DNA of 64,000 nucleotides from a virus: positions 1 through 64,000 of IMG/VR virus record IMGVR_UViG_3300026521_000148. One strand, written 5' to 3'. The notes under the pieces were generated by a model. That model saw only the letters and a program-made list of their open reading frames with translations, was not told the DNA's origin and searched no databases. Of this stretch, positions 17,850-28,210 are shown piece by piece. The position numbers and the translations under genes are program-made. Position 1 is the stretch's first letter; every line of letters starts with the position of its first letter.

Positions 17850-17870
17850 TAGTATAATAATATATAGGTG
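17850..17870 (-). promoter_or_regulatory. Class I promoter-like motif between divergent genes
   Basis: TAGTATAATAATATATAGGTG on the plus strand, a slightly degenerate copy, between the beta' gene (minus) and the tape-measure gene (plus). Confidence 0.5.
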
Positions 17871-17879
17871 GGGTAGGGG

Positions 17880-17899
17880 TTTTTAGTTTGAAATTATAA
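17880..17899 (+). promoter_or_regulatory. Class II promoter-like motif before the tape-measure gene
   Basis: TTTTTAGTTTGAAATTATAA, about 20 nt matching the element before the 492-aa gene (6961-6982), here on the plus strand and followed by an AAAGGA ribosome-binding site. Confidence 0.55.
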
Positions 17900-17912
17900 A
17901 TATAAAGGATGC

Positions 17913-20900
17913 ATGATGGCAGATGAATTTGAAGAATTCGATGATATAGACGCCCTGATGGCTGAAGGTGATGATTTTGACATGGGTGATTCATCCTCTT
18001 CAGATGGCCCAGTCTCCACTGTAGACCAAATAAGTGAAGGAGTTGTTGACTCTTTAAATATAGACGCAACAGCTGAAAAGATAAAGAATTCTATGCTAGA
18101 CTCATTGCCTGGTAATGTAGGTGATGGCGTTTATAAAGCAGAAAGTGCTGTAGATGATTTAACAGAAGCATTTGATAAAGAGATGAAGCCACTTAAAAAG
18201 GCTACATCAGCTACATTAGGTGGTATAGCCGATGTACTTCCTGATAGTATGGCCGATAGTGTTAAATCATTAAAGTCATGGATAGATGGTGATGATGAAT
18301 CTACTGGTAGTAATAATGAACCAACTGAAGATGAGAAGATAGCATCAGAAGTGGATCAACTTTTAGCTAAATCAGCTATCGAAGAGCAAGTTAATAGTAA
18401 ACTAGCATCCGTACAGCAGAAGAAAGACTCTGAATTATTAAGTATGATAGCTGAGGCTACTACTAAGACAGTAGTATACAAGTCAGAATATGACGCTAAC
18501 TATTATAAAAGAAGTTTAGAATTACAATTAAAACAAGTCTTAACAACAGTTAAACTTTATGATTTATTAAAACTAGATAGTGAGAATAGATCTAAACAAC
18601 TAGACGCTATTGTTAAGAATACAGCATTACCTGATTTTGCTAAATCTAGAACATCTGATATAGCTAAACAAATGATAATGGGTACGGCTAAGGATGTTGC
18701 TACTAACGCTTTCCTTAAGAATGATAGTATAAGTAATTTAACTAAGTTTGGTAAAGAGAAGATGTCTGGTGCATTAGGTGCCGCTACTGAAATGGTTGGT
18801 CTTGGTTCAGATTTATCAGAAATACTAACTATGCAGATGGAGCAAGGAGCTACGTTAACACAAGTTCTATCAAGTATGGCTACAGATATGGTTGTCGATA
18901 AAGCTGTATCTAAGGGAACTGATTACGCTCTTAAGAAATTATTCGAAACACAAGGCGGTGTTAAAGTACTCGGTGATTACGATACGTTTATATCAGACCC
19001 ACAAAAAGCTTTAGAAAAAGCAAAACAAGCACATATAGAAAATGGTGGTAGTGAAGAGGATCTTAAATATAAAGCTTTAGAATTAGGTAAAGAAGCTATC
19101 GGAGAACAGTATAAGACTAAAAGCGTTAATATATCCAATATAACGGATATGAGAGATGCTGCTCAGATAGATAATAAGTTTGTTAAAACAGTAGATACAG
19201 TTATACCTACCTATTTATCTAAGATGCTTAATGAGTTAACAACTATAAGAAAAATAGCTGGTAACTTACAGTTAAGTAATGACCAACAAACAAATAAAGT
19301 ATCGAGTACTAATAAAGGTAATAGTAGCTTAGGGAGCAATACTTTAGGTTTACAATCTAGTAGACCAAGTGACAATGTTCCTAAAACAGAAGATGAATTA
19401 GTATACGATTTTGAAAAAGGTAGATTTGTAACAAAGAAAGATGTTAAGAAAGTTATAAATGAAAAAATAGATAAACACGTAGCCAAACTAGCTGATGATA
19501 TCATAAGTAGCAATATAGATGAACTTATTGTTCCAGACCATTTATCTATAAAAGAAAGAACATCCATAGCCTTAGCTATTAGTGATTATATCATGTCTGG
19601 TAAATCCATAGCACCAGCATATATGCACGAGGATGGTTTTCTTAACTATTTTAAAAATGATAAAGAGTTAAAGAAGAAAGTTAGTAAGGGTTTATCGAGA
19701 CTAGAGTCTCCTGAAAATAAACTTATTTATGATCAAAGAGCTAAGTTAACACAATCTTTAGAAAGATTAAAGAAATCTAGTATCTCTAATTTTTCCGATA
19801 TAGCTAAATCTGCAGATTTAAATAATAGTGTAGATACATTATTAGAAATGGGTATCGTTGATGAAGATAACCCAAATGTTATATCTACTAAGAATGTTAA
19901 AGATACGTATAGTAAACGTATACGTAAACAAACAACAGGTAAAATAAAAGAAAGTAAATTATCACTCAGTGAACAACAATTAGTAGACTCCATAAAAGAG
20001 AAAGAAAATAAATTAAAAGAAAAAGCTAGAACAAGAGATGATAAGTTAAAAAGAACTAAGACTAGAACTCTTAGAAATTACAAAGATAATGAAGATGCTG
20101 AAAAGGCATTTAATAAAGGTATAGATAGTTACGGCAAAACAGAAGATGAATTAGATAAAGTACTTAATGAACTAATAAAAGATAAACCTATAGAAGAGGC
20201 TAACCTTATAGAAGAGGCGTTCAGTCTTGGACTTGGGCAAGGGTTAAGAGAAGCAGAGGAGTTAAAACGTTATAAAGAAGAGCGCGCCAATCTTGCTAAG
20301 AAATATGACAATAAAGTTAATAGAGCTACCAAGAAAATGGATGAAGATGAGAAGTCTTCTTTTATAGATAGACTAAGAGCTGAAACATTATTAGAGGAGA
20401 TAGGTTCATTTAGTAAAGGTGGTAGTACAGGTAAGGGTAAAGATGATGAAGTAGCTGGTATCATACATAGAAACGAATACGCTCTTAATAGAAAAGATAT
20501 ACAAGATCTAGCTAACTTTATATCTGAAGGTAACGTTAAGAAGATCGTTAAGTTCTCTACCAGTATATTAGAAGATATTAATAAAGAAGATAATGTGTTC
20601 GATATTAAAGATATCGATAAAGATATAGTAACATCTTTTATAAGTAAACATATACCAGATAAGGTTAAGGATACTTATACAGATTTAAAAAATAACACAA
20701 AAGAATTTATGGAAGGTGATGTTGTAAATGACTTCTACAATAACCATAAAGAAACATTCGATAGTGTTAAACAATTTAAAGATGATAAAGTATCTACTAT
20801 AAAGACTAGTTATACGAAAACAAAAGATAAGATAAGTAAATATATACCAGAAACAAAAGTTATAGAAGATGCTATAAGTAATATAACAAAAACACTATCT

Positions 20901-23900
20901 TCATCACTAGAATCTATAAGTAAAGATATACCTAAAAATATGACTTCTGTTAAAGAAAACCTAACATCATTTACAGAAACACTAGGAACTACATTAGGCG
21001 ATATGAAAACATCCTTATCCACAACATTCCAAGAACAAATGAAATCATTAGGAGAATTTACAGATTCTATATTTAGAAAAGGTACATTGTTATCTGAAGC
21101 GAAAGACTCTGTAGCTGGTTTAGCTTCCTCGCAGATAAAAAGTGTGAAGGAGTATGTTAATGGTAGTACTAAATCTATAAGAGATGAACTTGTAGAAAAA
21201 GGTGTTCTTAAGATAGACAAAGATGGTAAGATCATTAGTGTAAGTAGTGAGTCTATAAAAGATGAAATAAATAAAACTGTTGATAGTGTTAAGAATAGTA
21301 AAGATGATAATATAATATCAAAGTTAGTAAACACAACAACTAGTATGGTATCATCAGGTATTAATAGTGTAAAAAGTGTGTTTAGTAATACTATAGACGT
21401 TACTCCAGAGATGTTAGCAGATATAAAGAATATGGAAGAACTAGTTAATGAACATGGTGCGGGTCCGATTATGAAAAACTATCTAGCATCTAGACCATTA
21501 CCTAATAATGAATTAGCCGCAACTGATTTATACAGAGCTATGTTTACTGTTATGGATCCTTCTGGTCAAATGTGGGAGAAAGTTAAAGAGATGCCTGACC
21601 ACCTTAAAGATTTAGAAAAGTTACATGTTAAAGCTATAGAGGAAGGTCAGAAAGGTTTATTGGGTAGAGCTTTAGAAGCTTCTAGTAACGTTTTCGATAA
21701 GGGTAGTTCTTTATTAGGCGGTATGAAAGATAAGATCATAAATAGTCTACCTGAACCATTACGCGGTCCAGCTAAAAAACTATTAGATAATAAAATAACT
21801 AAGCTAGCTGGTAATGCATTAACTAATCTTAAAAAGATAGGTAAGGGAGCTTTAAAAACAACGCTAGATGAAATGCGTATCATAGGGCAAGAAGGTAAAG
21901 AATTATTTATTAATAAAGACGGTAAGTTACAGGTTCCTAATGCTTTAAAATTAGCTAAGTTCGCCGGTAAAGCTTATGGTAGATCTATGGTAGCTACTGG
22001 TAAGGGTGTTAGAGAACTATACGGTGGTGTATTAGGTAAAGTAGATTATAAAGGTAAAGGTTTCTTAGGTAGATTTAATAAAAATAACTATGAAGCACAA
22101 AGTGGTATTTTAACAGACACAGTAAAAGCAGCTGGTGGTCTTGCATGGGATTTTACAGCTGGTAAGTCTATAAAGAATACAAAGAAAGCTTTAAATAGAT
22201 TATGGGCTAAAGTTAAGCCACCTATCACAAGGGAATTATTCAATGCTTGGGCCGATGGTACGATGACAGCTAAGGATGTTGAGGATGCTCTTAAAACAGA
22301 TGAGGAAAAACAAATTTGGAGAGATTGGTTAAAAGCTAATACTCCGTCTGGTGTAACATTACCTAAAGTATTGTTGAAAACAGGCGAATGGTTCGTTAAA
22401 TCTACTGTAGGTACTGGTAAACAAGTTAAGAAAGGTTATGGTAGTGTATTCACAGCTGGTAAGTATGCTGCTAAGGTAGCTAAAGATATAGCCATGGAAG
22501 CTTCAGGTGCTAATGATATAAAACGCTCTATAAAGAGAACATTAACTAAACCAGATATAGATAAAAGTTTATATAGAAGTTGGGTTAAAGGTGATTTAAC
22601 ATCTAACCAAGTTAAAGATGCTTTACAAACACAAGAAGAGAAAGATAATTGGGTAAAATGGTTATCTGGTAATGCTACTAAGCACAGGTCCCTACCTAAA
22701 CTACTAAATATGACTGGTAAGTGGTTTGCTAAAGCTTTAGGTAAAACAGCAGCAGGTGTTGAAGTAGGATATAAATCAGGATTTAAGAAAAGTAAAAACG
22801 TTACAGGATTAGCTTCTAAAGTAGCATATGCTGTATCAGGTATAGATGAGTTACTTAATAGCAAAGATAGACATAATGTAAAATTTAAAACATTATTAGA
22901 TATCATACCTGAGAATATGAGAGCAGTTGTTATAGACGACATCAGTAATAACGCTAAAGAATTAGGTATAACTACAGATGAGTTAAGAATACTTAATGAA
23001 AATGTAAACAAACTAAAAAGAAAAGATAAACAAAAACTAGTTAGAAAGATGAGTGATCTTGTTAGTTTATATCTAGCAGAAGATGATGGTCTAAAAGATA
23101 AGATCGCTACTGATATTAAGAATCTTTTATTATACACACAATCGCTAAATAAACATAGTAAAGATACTGAATCTAATAGTAGTGTAAAAGGTGTTAAAGT
23201 ATCTACAACGAAAACATTCACAGGTAATAAAACATCTAAGGAGAAGGAATTTCTACTAGGTGGGTGGACTGGCGATGGATCCGTTAAAGATATAGCTGGT
23301 AAAGTACACAAAGAAGAATATGTTATAAACAATAAAAAAGTTAAAGAATTATTAAATATAGTTAAGAAAGGTAATATAGATAAAATAAATACATTTACAA
23401 CTTCTATAGCTAAAGACATAGTTAAGTCTTCTGAGAAGATAAATGAGAAGATAGATAAGTTAGATAATCCTTATGAACAAATGATAGAATTACTTAAATC
23501 TATTAATAAAAGTTCGTCTATAACGGCTAGTAAACCTGGTCTAGGTAGTAAGTTTATGGAAACATTTACTAACATCATATCCGATCTTAAAGGTACGAAA
23601 GATAAAGTTAAATCTAGTCTAACTAGAGTCGGTAACAGAGCTAGTGTACTGAAGAAGTTATACGGAGATAAAAAAGAACATGCTAAACGTACTATAAAAG
23701 AGAAGTTAAAAGATACTAAATCTGATTTATGGAAAACGCTATTAAAGTTCTCGCCATTGATTATAGGTGGTATAACTGGATTAGTTAAAAAATATATAAC
23801 AGAACCTTTCTCTAATATGTTTACGTCTATTAAAAATGTTTTTAGTGGTGGTCTATCTACAATAACTAACACATTAACAGGTGTTAAAACATTTCTAGGT

Positions 23901-25496
23901 GATGGTATATTAGGTTTAAAAACAGCTTTACTTAAACCACTTAATCTTATAACTAAACTCTTTGGCGGGCTATCGGATTTTATGGGTAGTAAATTTAAGT
24001 CTATAACTACTTCATTAAGTAGTTTTAAAGATAGTATTGTTAATAAAACAAAAAGCTTTTTTGGTACAGATAGTAAAGACGTCATAGATAAGCCAGAAAC
24101 GCACCTTAAAGACACGAAAGTATCAACTACGAGTAAAACTACGAAACCAGTTAAAAAAGGTTTCTTCAGTAATTTATGGAGTAGTGCTAAAGCGAAAGCT
24201 AAATCTATCTTACCATCTAGTAAAACATTGGGTGTTGATAAATTAAAATCGTTATGGGGTGTAGTTAAAGAAAAGTTATTTAAGAAAGTAGGTAAAAAAG
24301 CTGGTATAAGGCTAGCTAGTAAAACATTAGCTAAATTCGTTCCTGGTGTTGGTACTGCTTTATTAGCTTATGATGCAGCTAAAGTAGGATGGGACCATTT
24401 CCATAACAACACGCCATTATTAAATGCTACATCTAAACAGCTGTTAGGTTTTGATGTGTTTGAAGATGATGGTGAAAGTACTAGCGATGTTAAAAAACCG
24501 TTATTAGAAGCCATTAATAATACTGGGTATAAACCAGTTATTAGACCAGTTAATAATCCTAAGTTTAAATCAGATATTAAGCTAGATAGTGATGGTAATG
24601 TAACTACACCTACAATAGGTAAAGTTAAGATAGATACAAAAGATATAAAGGTCCCTATAGAGCCTCTTATACAAGATCTTAAGAGAGATGAAGGTGTTGT
24701 ATTACATAAATATAAAGATAGTTTAGGATATGAAACCATAGGAGTAGGACACCTATTAGATAAAAGAAAAGGTGGTAAAGATCTAAGAACTATCTTAGGT
24801 GTAGATAAGGATAATATAACTAGAGATGAAGCGGACGTTATATTGGTAGATGATATTAACAAAACAAGTAAAGAGTTATATAAAGCATTACCATGGTTAG
24901 AAACTAAACCGTTAAATATACAAAATGATCTAACTAACATGGCGTTTAATCTAGGTGTTGGTGGGCTACTTAAGTTTAAGAACACACTTAAGCACTTAGA
25001 GAATGGTGATTATAAGAGAACAGCAGCTGGTTTATACCAGAGTAAATGGAGAAGACAAGTTGGCGCTAGAGCAGATAGGATCATAGCCGATGTAGCTTCT
25101 ACTCCTAATGATACAGTTATAGAGTCTAGTTCGAATAATGTAGTTAAACCAGATGTATCTACACTAGTGAGTAAACAACAGACTAAGACTACAATAGATA
25201 AATCTAAACAACAATATCAACAGTTACCTACTAAAGTAAGTGTTAATATGGATACCGTACAGGAAAGTAAACATCTAAGTGATGTTAAGGAGATAAATGG
25301 TAAGACATATGAAGTATTAAAAGATTCTCTTAAGGTACAAACAGGTATGTACGATAAATTAGATAAGTTAGTATCGTTACAAGAGGAACAGTTAAAGATA
25401 ATGACAAATGCTAATAGTCGTAGGAAACAATCTAACAACACTAGATTTGAGAATGATTATAAAGGTAAGGTAGATCATAAAACAGCTAATTTTTAA
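17913..25496 (+). CDS. Tape-measure protein with C-terminal T4-type lysozyme domain (2527 aa)
   Basis: Tail-length determinant of a contractile or long tail. It is largely helical (long K/S/D/I-rich stretches) and contains two copies of a tape-measure signature: GGSTGKGKDDEVAGIIHRNE near residue 836 and GGWTGDGSVKDIAGKVHKEE near 1783. A segment of about 110 residues is duplicated in tandem (about nt 22220-22480 and 22550-22790; ELFNAWADGTMTAKDVEDAL versus SLYRSWVKGDLTSNQVKDAL). Hydrophobic helices occur near nt 23740-23800 and 24320-24370. Residues about 2250-2400 are a glycoside hydrolase 24 domain: E in RDEGVVLHKYKDS, then D and T in YKDSLGYETIGVGHLL, spaced as in T4 lysozyme. This would open peptidoglycan during injection. 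The second ATG at 17916 is equally possible. Confidence 0.88.
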   Translation: MMADEFEEFDDIDALMAEGDDFDMGDSSSSDGPVSTVDQISEGVVDSLNIDATAEKIKNSMLDSLPGNVGDGVYKAESAVDDLTEAFDKEMKPLKKATSATLGGIADVLPDSMADSVKSLKSWIDGDDESTGSNNEPTEDEKIASEVDQLLAKSAIEEQVNSKLASVQQKKDSELLSMIAEATTKTVVYKSEYDANYYKRSLELQLKQVLTTVKLYDLLKLDSENRSKQLDAIVKNTALPDFAKSRTSDIAKQMIMGTAKDVATNAFLKNDSISNLTKFGKEKMSGALGAATEMVGLGSDLSEILTMQMEQGATLTQVLSSMATDMVVDKAVSKGTDYALKKLFETQGGVKVLGDYDTFISDPQKALEKAKQAHIENGGSEEDLKYKALELGKEAIGEQYKTKSVNISNITDMRDAAQIDNKFVKTVDTVIPTYLSKMLNELTTIRKIAGNLQLSNDQQTNKVSSTNKGNSSLGSNTLGLQSSRPSDNVPKTEDELVYDFEKGRFVTKKDVKKVINEKIDKHVAKLADDIISSNIDELIVPDHLSIKERTSIALAISDYIMSGKSIAPAYMHEDGFLNYFKNDKELKKKVSKGLSRLESPENKLIYDQRAKLTQSLERLKKSSISNFSDIAKSADLNNSVDTLLEMGIVDEDNPNVISTKNVKDTYSKRIRKQTTGKIKESKLSLSEQQLVDSIKEKENKLKEKARTRDDKLKRTKTRTLRNYKDNEDAEKAFNKGIDSYGKTEDELDKVLNELIKDKPIEEANLIEEAFSLGLGQGLREAEELKRYKEERANLAKKYDNKVNRATKKMDEDEKSSFIDRLRAETLLEEIGSFSKGGSTGKGKDDEVAGIIHRNEYALNRKDIQDLANFISEGNVKKIVKFSTSILEDINKEDNVFDIKDIDKDIVTSFISKHIPDKVKDTYTDLKNNTKEFMEGDVVNDFYNNHKETFDSVKQFKDDKVSTIKTSYTKTKDKISKYIPETKVIEDAISNITKTLSSSLESISKDIPKNMTSVKENLTSFTETLGTTLGDMKTSLSTTFQEQMKSLGEFTDSIFRKGTLLSEAKDSVAGLASSQIKSVKEYVNGSTKSIRDELVEKGVLKIDKDGKIISVSSESIKDEINKTVDSVKNSKDDNIISKLVNTTTSMVSSGINSVKSVFSNTIDVTPEMLADIKNMEELVNEHGAGPIMKNYLASRPLPNNELAATDLYRAMFTVMDPSGQMWEKVKEMPDHLKDLEKLHVKAIEEGQKGLLGRALEASSNVFDKGSSLLGGMKDKIINSLPEPLRGPAKKLLDNKITKLAGNALTNLKKIGKGALKTTLDEMRIIGQEGKELFINKDGKLQVPNALKLAKFAGKAYGRSMVATGKGVRELYGGVLGKVDYKGKGFLGRFNKNNYEAQSGILTDTVKAAGGLAWDFTAGKSIKNTKKALNRLWAKVKPPITRELFNAWADGTMTAKDVEDALKTDEEKQIWRDWLKANTPSGVTLPKVLLKTGEWFVKSTVGTGKQVKKGYGSVFTAGKYAAKVAKDIAMEASGANDIKRSIKRTLTKPDIDKSLYRSWVKGDLTSNQVKDALQTQEEKDNWVKWLSGNATKHRSLPKLLNMTGKWFAKALGKTAAGVEVGYKSGFKKSKNVTGLASKVAYAVSGIDELLNSKDRHNVKFKTLLDIIPENMRAVVIDDISNNAKELGITTDELRILNENVNKLKRKDKQKLVRKMSDLVSLYLAEDDGLKDKIATDIKNLLLYTQSLNKHSKDTESNSSVKGVKVSTTKTFTGNKTSKEKEFLLGGWTGDGSVKDIAGKVHKEEYVINNKKVKELLNIVKKGNIDKINTFTTSIAKDIVKSSEKINEKIDKLDNPYEQMIELLKSINKSSSITASKPGLGSKFMETFTNIISDLKGTKDKVKSSLTRVGNRASVLKKLYGDKKEHAKRTIKEKLKDTKSDLWKTLLKFSPLIIGGITGLVKKYITEPFSNMFTSIKNVFSGGLSTITNTLTGVKTFLGDGILGLKTALLKPLNLITKLFGGLSDFMGSKFKSITTSLSSFKDSIVNKTKSFFGTDSKDVIDKPETHLKDTKVSTTSKTTKPVKKGFFSNLWSSAKAKAKSILPSSKTLGVDKLKSLWGVVKEKLFKKVGKKAGIRLASKTLAKFVPGVGTALLAYDAAKVGWDHFHNNTPLLNATSKQLLGFDVFEDDGESTSDVKKPLLEAINNTGYKPVIRPVNNPKFKSDIKLDSDGNVTTPTIGKVKIDTKDIKVPIEPLIQDLKRDEGVVLHKYKDSLGYETIGVGHLLDKRKGGKDLRTILGVDKDNITRDEADVILVDDINKTSKELYKALPWLETKPLNIQNDLTNMAFNLGVGGLLKFKNTLKHLENGDYKRTAAGLYQSKWRRQVGARADRIIADVASTPNDTVIESSSNNVVKPDVSTLVSKQQTKTTIDKSKQQYQQLPTKVSVNMDTVQESKHLSDVKEINGKTYEVLKDSLKVQTGMYDKLDKLVSLQEEQLKIMTNANSRRKQSNNTRFENDYKGKVDHKTANF

Positions 25497-25512
25497 AAAT
25501 AAAAAAAGAATG

Positions 25513-25540
25513 CATAGTATGGACTTAAGTCCATACTATG
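25513..25540. terminator. Perfect palindromic bidirectional terminator
   Basis: A perfect 14-bp inverted repeat between the convergent tape-measure gene and the 231-aa gene. On the minus strand it is followed by CATTCTTTTTTT. Confidence 0.85.
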
Positions 25541-26236
25541 TTATTTCTCCAAGAATGCTTTAACGATATCTTCGTTGGTTGTTTTCCCGTCAAGACCATC
25601 AAACAGATTATCTGACTTAAGATTGTCCATAATCTTATTGATAACGACTTCTTTAACTTTAAGTCTAAAAGCGTTATAATCTTTTGCATCAATATCCGCA
25701 ACATCAGCACCAAACTCATCTATGAACATATTAACGATGGTTCTAAGATGAATACCAGCTATGATACCATATACTTTAAGTTTATCATTTCTGATCTCTT
25801 CAGTAAGAACACCGCGTTTAACTTCGATCATAGGCATAATGCGGATAGCATCAATTTGATCATCATACTCACCAATAACATCTCTAATAAGATCTTCATC
25901 ACTAAGGATTCTGTCAACTGTTACTAATGTAAGGATGTTCCAGAAGTTAGGAATATCTCTTTTAATAGCAGATCTACGAATGAAAGCGTAATCATTTTTA
26001 CGCAGCTGTGAATTGATCCATACAGGTTTAGCATTTTCATAAGATAGAAATCTCATAACGTTACCGATGCTGTATGTCTTACCAAAGATACTCTTAAAGT
26101 TAGCAGCAAAATCAATACTTAATCTATGGCCCAATGAGTCCTCTTCTAAGTGACTACCTACTTTTAACATTACTGTATCATTACGTTGTGTACCAAGATC
26201 TTTAAGATCCTCTAAACTCATTTTCTCTTTACTCAT
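25541..26236 (-). CDS. Hypothetical protein (231 aa)
   Basis: Not recognised. A soluble mixed alpha/beta protein with no signal or membrane segment. It ends the minus-strand cluster 27728-25541 and is convergent with the tape-measure gene. Such genes in tailed phages are often tail-assembly factors, but nothing in the sequence shows this. Confidence 0.75.
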   Translation of the reverse strand: MSKEKMSLEDLKDLGTQRNDTVMLKVGSHLEEDSLGHRLSIDFAANFKSIFGKTYSIGNVMRFLSYENAKPVWINSQLRKNDYAFIRRSAIKRDIPNFWNILTLVTVDRILSDEDLIRDVIGEYDDQIDAIRIMPMIEVKRGVLTEEIRNDKLKVYGIIAGIHLRTIVNMFIDEFGADVADIDAKDYNAFRLKVKEVVINKIMDNLKSDNLFDGLDGKTTNEDIVKAFLEK

Positions 26237-26240
26237 AAAA

Positions 26241-26651
26241 CTATCCTCTGTGTTTATTTAATAATGCAACTGCGAAAGCTGCCAGATGTAATCCATCTAT
26301 TCTACCAACTCCATCATCAATGATTGATTTATCTATGAACAATGGTGTTTCAATACTATTAAAGTCTATTAAATTTTTAATATACCTACTAACATAATCC
26401 CTAATATATGATGTTAAATCTCTACCATCTACAATGGTGTTATCCATAGATGTTTTAACAAGTAATAAAAACTTTAAGTTACTATATGAACCATCAGAAG
26501 ATTCTGATATATGTCTGTCTAAAGTATCTACATTTCTTTTACTAAAGAATGCTACTATGTTAACATCATTAAGGTAGTTCCTAAACTCTTGCGGTGTATC
26601 TTTTTTAACAGATTTAACTATCTCGCTAATATGTCCTAAAACCTCTAACAT
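26241..26651 (-). CDS. Hypothetical protein (136 aa)
   Basis: Not recognised. A soluble helical protein, 4 nt from the 231-aa gene, in the same operon. Confidence 0.72.
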   Translation of the reverse strand: MLEVLGHISEIVKSVKKDTPQEFRNYLNDVNIVAFFSKRNVDTLDRHISESSDGSYSNLKFLLLVKTSMDNTIVDGRDLTSYIRDYVSRYIKNLIDFNSIETPLFIDKSIIDDGVGRIDGLHLAAFAVALLNKHRG

Positions 26652-26661
26652 ATAAAACTCC

Positions 26662-27258
26662 TTAATCGTTTTTACTTATAAGTAATTCATGCTCACTAAC
26701 TTTACCATGTATGCTTTTTATTTCTACTCCTATAGTAACATTATCGTTATCTAATAGTTCGAATACTAGAAAGATATAACTTTTCCAAGATATAACCTCA
26801 GATTCTAATACCTTAGCTATAGTAGCTTTATTCTTTTTACCACCTTTTTTATGGTAGTTAGTTATCAACTTGCGTTGGTCTTTTTTACTGTTTAATTTTA
26901 GATCTATTAGTAGATCATCAAAGTTTTGTTTAAGGATCTCTCCTGATGTTTTCTCCTTATAGTCTTCTTGTTTCTTTTTAGTAGAGATAACATATATTTT
27001 GTTGTTCTTAGTTACCTTTAATATTAAAATTATGTAATGTGCTTTTAATACCCTTAATAATAAGAACGTGAAACTATTCCATGTCATCTCGCCAGCTAAG
27101 ATTAACCTACTTATCGTAGTTCTATTCTTAGTACCTACATACCTATTTATAAAATAATTAATAGAATTTATAAAACCAGTTTCTATTAATATCTTCCTAA
27201 ATAGCTTTGTGAGTATGCCATCTTCACTACTCTGTATGGGTGACATCTCTTTAAGCAT
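26662..27258 (-). CDS. Hypothetical protein with internal duplication (198 aa)
   Basis: No family recognised. Two copies of a unit of about 50 residues are visible: around 39-90 (KNRTTISRLILAGEMTWNSF...) and 140-188 (KNKATIAKVLESEVISWKSY...), sharing N-x-T-I, a W and a hydrophobic beta-rich tail. A lysine-rich linker separates them. The pattern (helix followed by a beta pair) could be a duplicated winged-helix-like fold, but this is a guess. The start at 27258 follows GGAGGT, a strong ribosome-binding site. Confidence 0.75.
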   Translation of the reverse strand: MLKEMSPIQSSEDGILTKLFRKILIETGFINSINYFINRYVGTKNRTTISRLILAGEMTWNSFTFLLLRVLKAHYIILILKVTKNNKIYVISTKKKQEDYKEKTSGEILKQNFDDLLIDLKLNSKKDQRKLITNYHKKGGKKNKATIAKVLESEVISWKSYIFLVFELLDNDNVTIGVEIKSIHGKVSEHELLISKND

Positions 27259-27278
27259 AACTTACCTCCTATTTATGT

Positions 27279-27728
27279 CTAACTATTGTGGATATCGATG
27301 CAGATATACACTATGTTAATAATATACTGTTTAAATAGTTTAGATCTGAAAAATAGATAACTATATTCTGGGTAACTAACACTATTAACATATGCGTTTA
27401 ATAAACTAACTAAGTCCTCTAAAAACTCTTTATAATAAGTATTATAATTAATACTCACGCTACCATTACTATCCTTTATGAAATCAATAAGCCGCATTTC
27501 CCTAAAACTATCACTCACGTGATAGTCTAAGAGAATGGCTGAGTCTTGGTTAATTAATAATTGCTTAGTTACACTTTTATAATAGAATATGTTAGGAAAC
27601 TTACTAGTTATAATAGTTTCCGTTAACCCATCCTTTATTATGTCTTTATCTTTTATACTACTTAACAACCTATCTACTAATTGTAGACTACCTATGACGT
27701 CGTCTAAATTTAGATCTTCATATTTCAT
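27279..27728 (-). CDS. Hypothetical protein (149 aa)
   Basis: Not recognised. A soluble acidic protein. Its 3' end overlaps a class I promoter-like motif (27309-27328) that would drive the next gene. It is divergent from the plus-strand block starting at 27785. Confidence 0.72.
   Translation of the reverse strand: MKYEDLNLDDVIGSLQLVDRLLSSIKDKDIIKDGLTETIITSKFPNIFYYKSVTKQLLINQDSAILLDYHVSDSFREMRLIDFIKDSNGSVSINYNTYYKEFLEDLVSLLNAYVNSVSYPEYSYLFFRSKLFKQYIINIVYICIDIHNS
27309..27328 (-). promoter_or_regulatory. Class I promoter-like motif inside the end of a gene
   Basis: CACTATGTTAATAATATACT on the plus strand. It is embedded in the 3' coding end of the 149-aa gene, about 50-70 nt before the 198-aa gene. 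Confidence 0.5.
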
Positions 27729-27784
27729 TACGGTGCCTTAATCTGGTGTTTTCAATGAAGAAATTATATTAAAGGAATTATTTT

Positions 27785-28210
27785 ATGGAAAAATTAACTA
27801 ATCCATATGTTATGTTATTAGACGAGGAGAATAGAGTTTTACAAAAAACTAGAGCCCTTAGAGAAAAGATAGTAGATACGTTTATAGAGGAAAAGGGGGT
27901 CCCTACACGTTCTGGTGATATGCGTGTTGTTAATGAGTTATTAAATAGCTTAGACACCAACGTTACATCTGTTGTTGATCTTAGACTTAAACATGAAGAC
28001 ACTAAACAATCTGAAGATATGACTGAAGCTATTGTTAATATTTTTAAACAAATTAATGATAGAGGCAATACCATTGATGTAAAAAATAAACAAATAGATG
28101 TAGGTGAAAAAAGTATACCTGATGATGTAGTGCCAGGTGAAGATCTTATAGAGTATGAAGAATTAGATGTTGATTCTATCATGCCTACTATCGGTAAGGA
28201 AGCAAAATGA
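27785..28210 (+). CDS. Hypothetical protein (141 aa)
   Basis: Not recognised. A helical, acidic protein with an E/D-rich C-terminal tail. AAAGGAA precedes the ATG. It overlaps the next gene by 4 nt (ATGA). It opens a seven-gene plus-strand block containing RuvC, spanins and a spike-like protein. Confidence 0.75.
   Translation: MEKLTNPYVMLLDEENRVLQKTRALREKIVDTFIEEKGVPTRSGDMRVVNELLNSLDTNVTSVVDLRLKHEDTKQSEDMTEAIVNIFKQINDRGNTIDVKNKQIDVGEKSIPDDVVPGEDLIEYEELDVDSIMPTIGKEAK

Noticed and set aside
19211-24985. Several long open frames antisense to the tape-measure gene
   Set aside because: They are mirror frames caused by the lysine/serine/threonine-rich codon use of the tape measure; they lack ribosome-binding sites and recognisable products.
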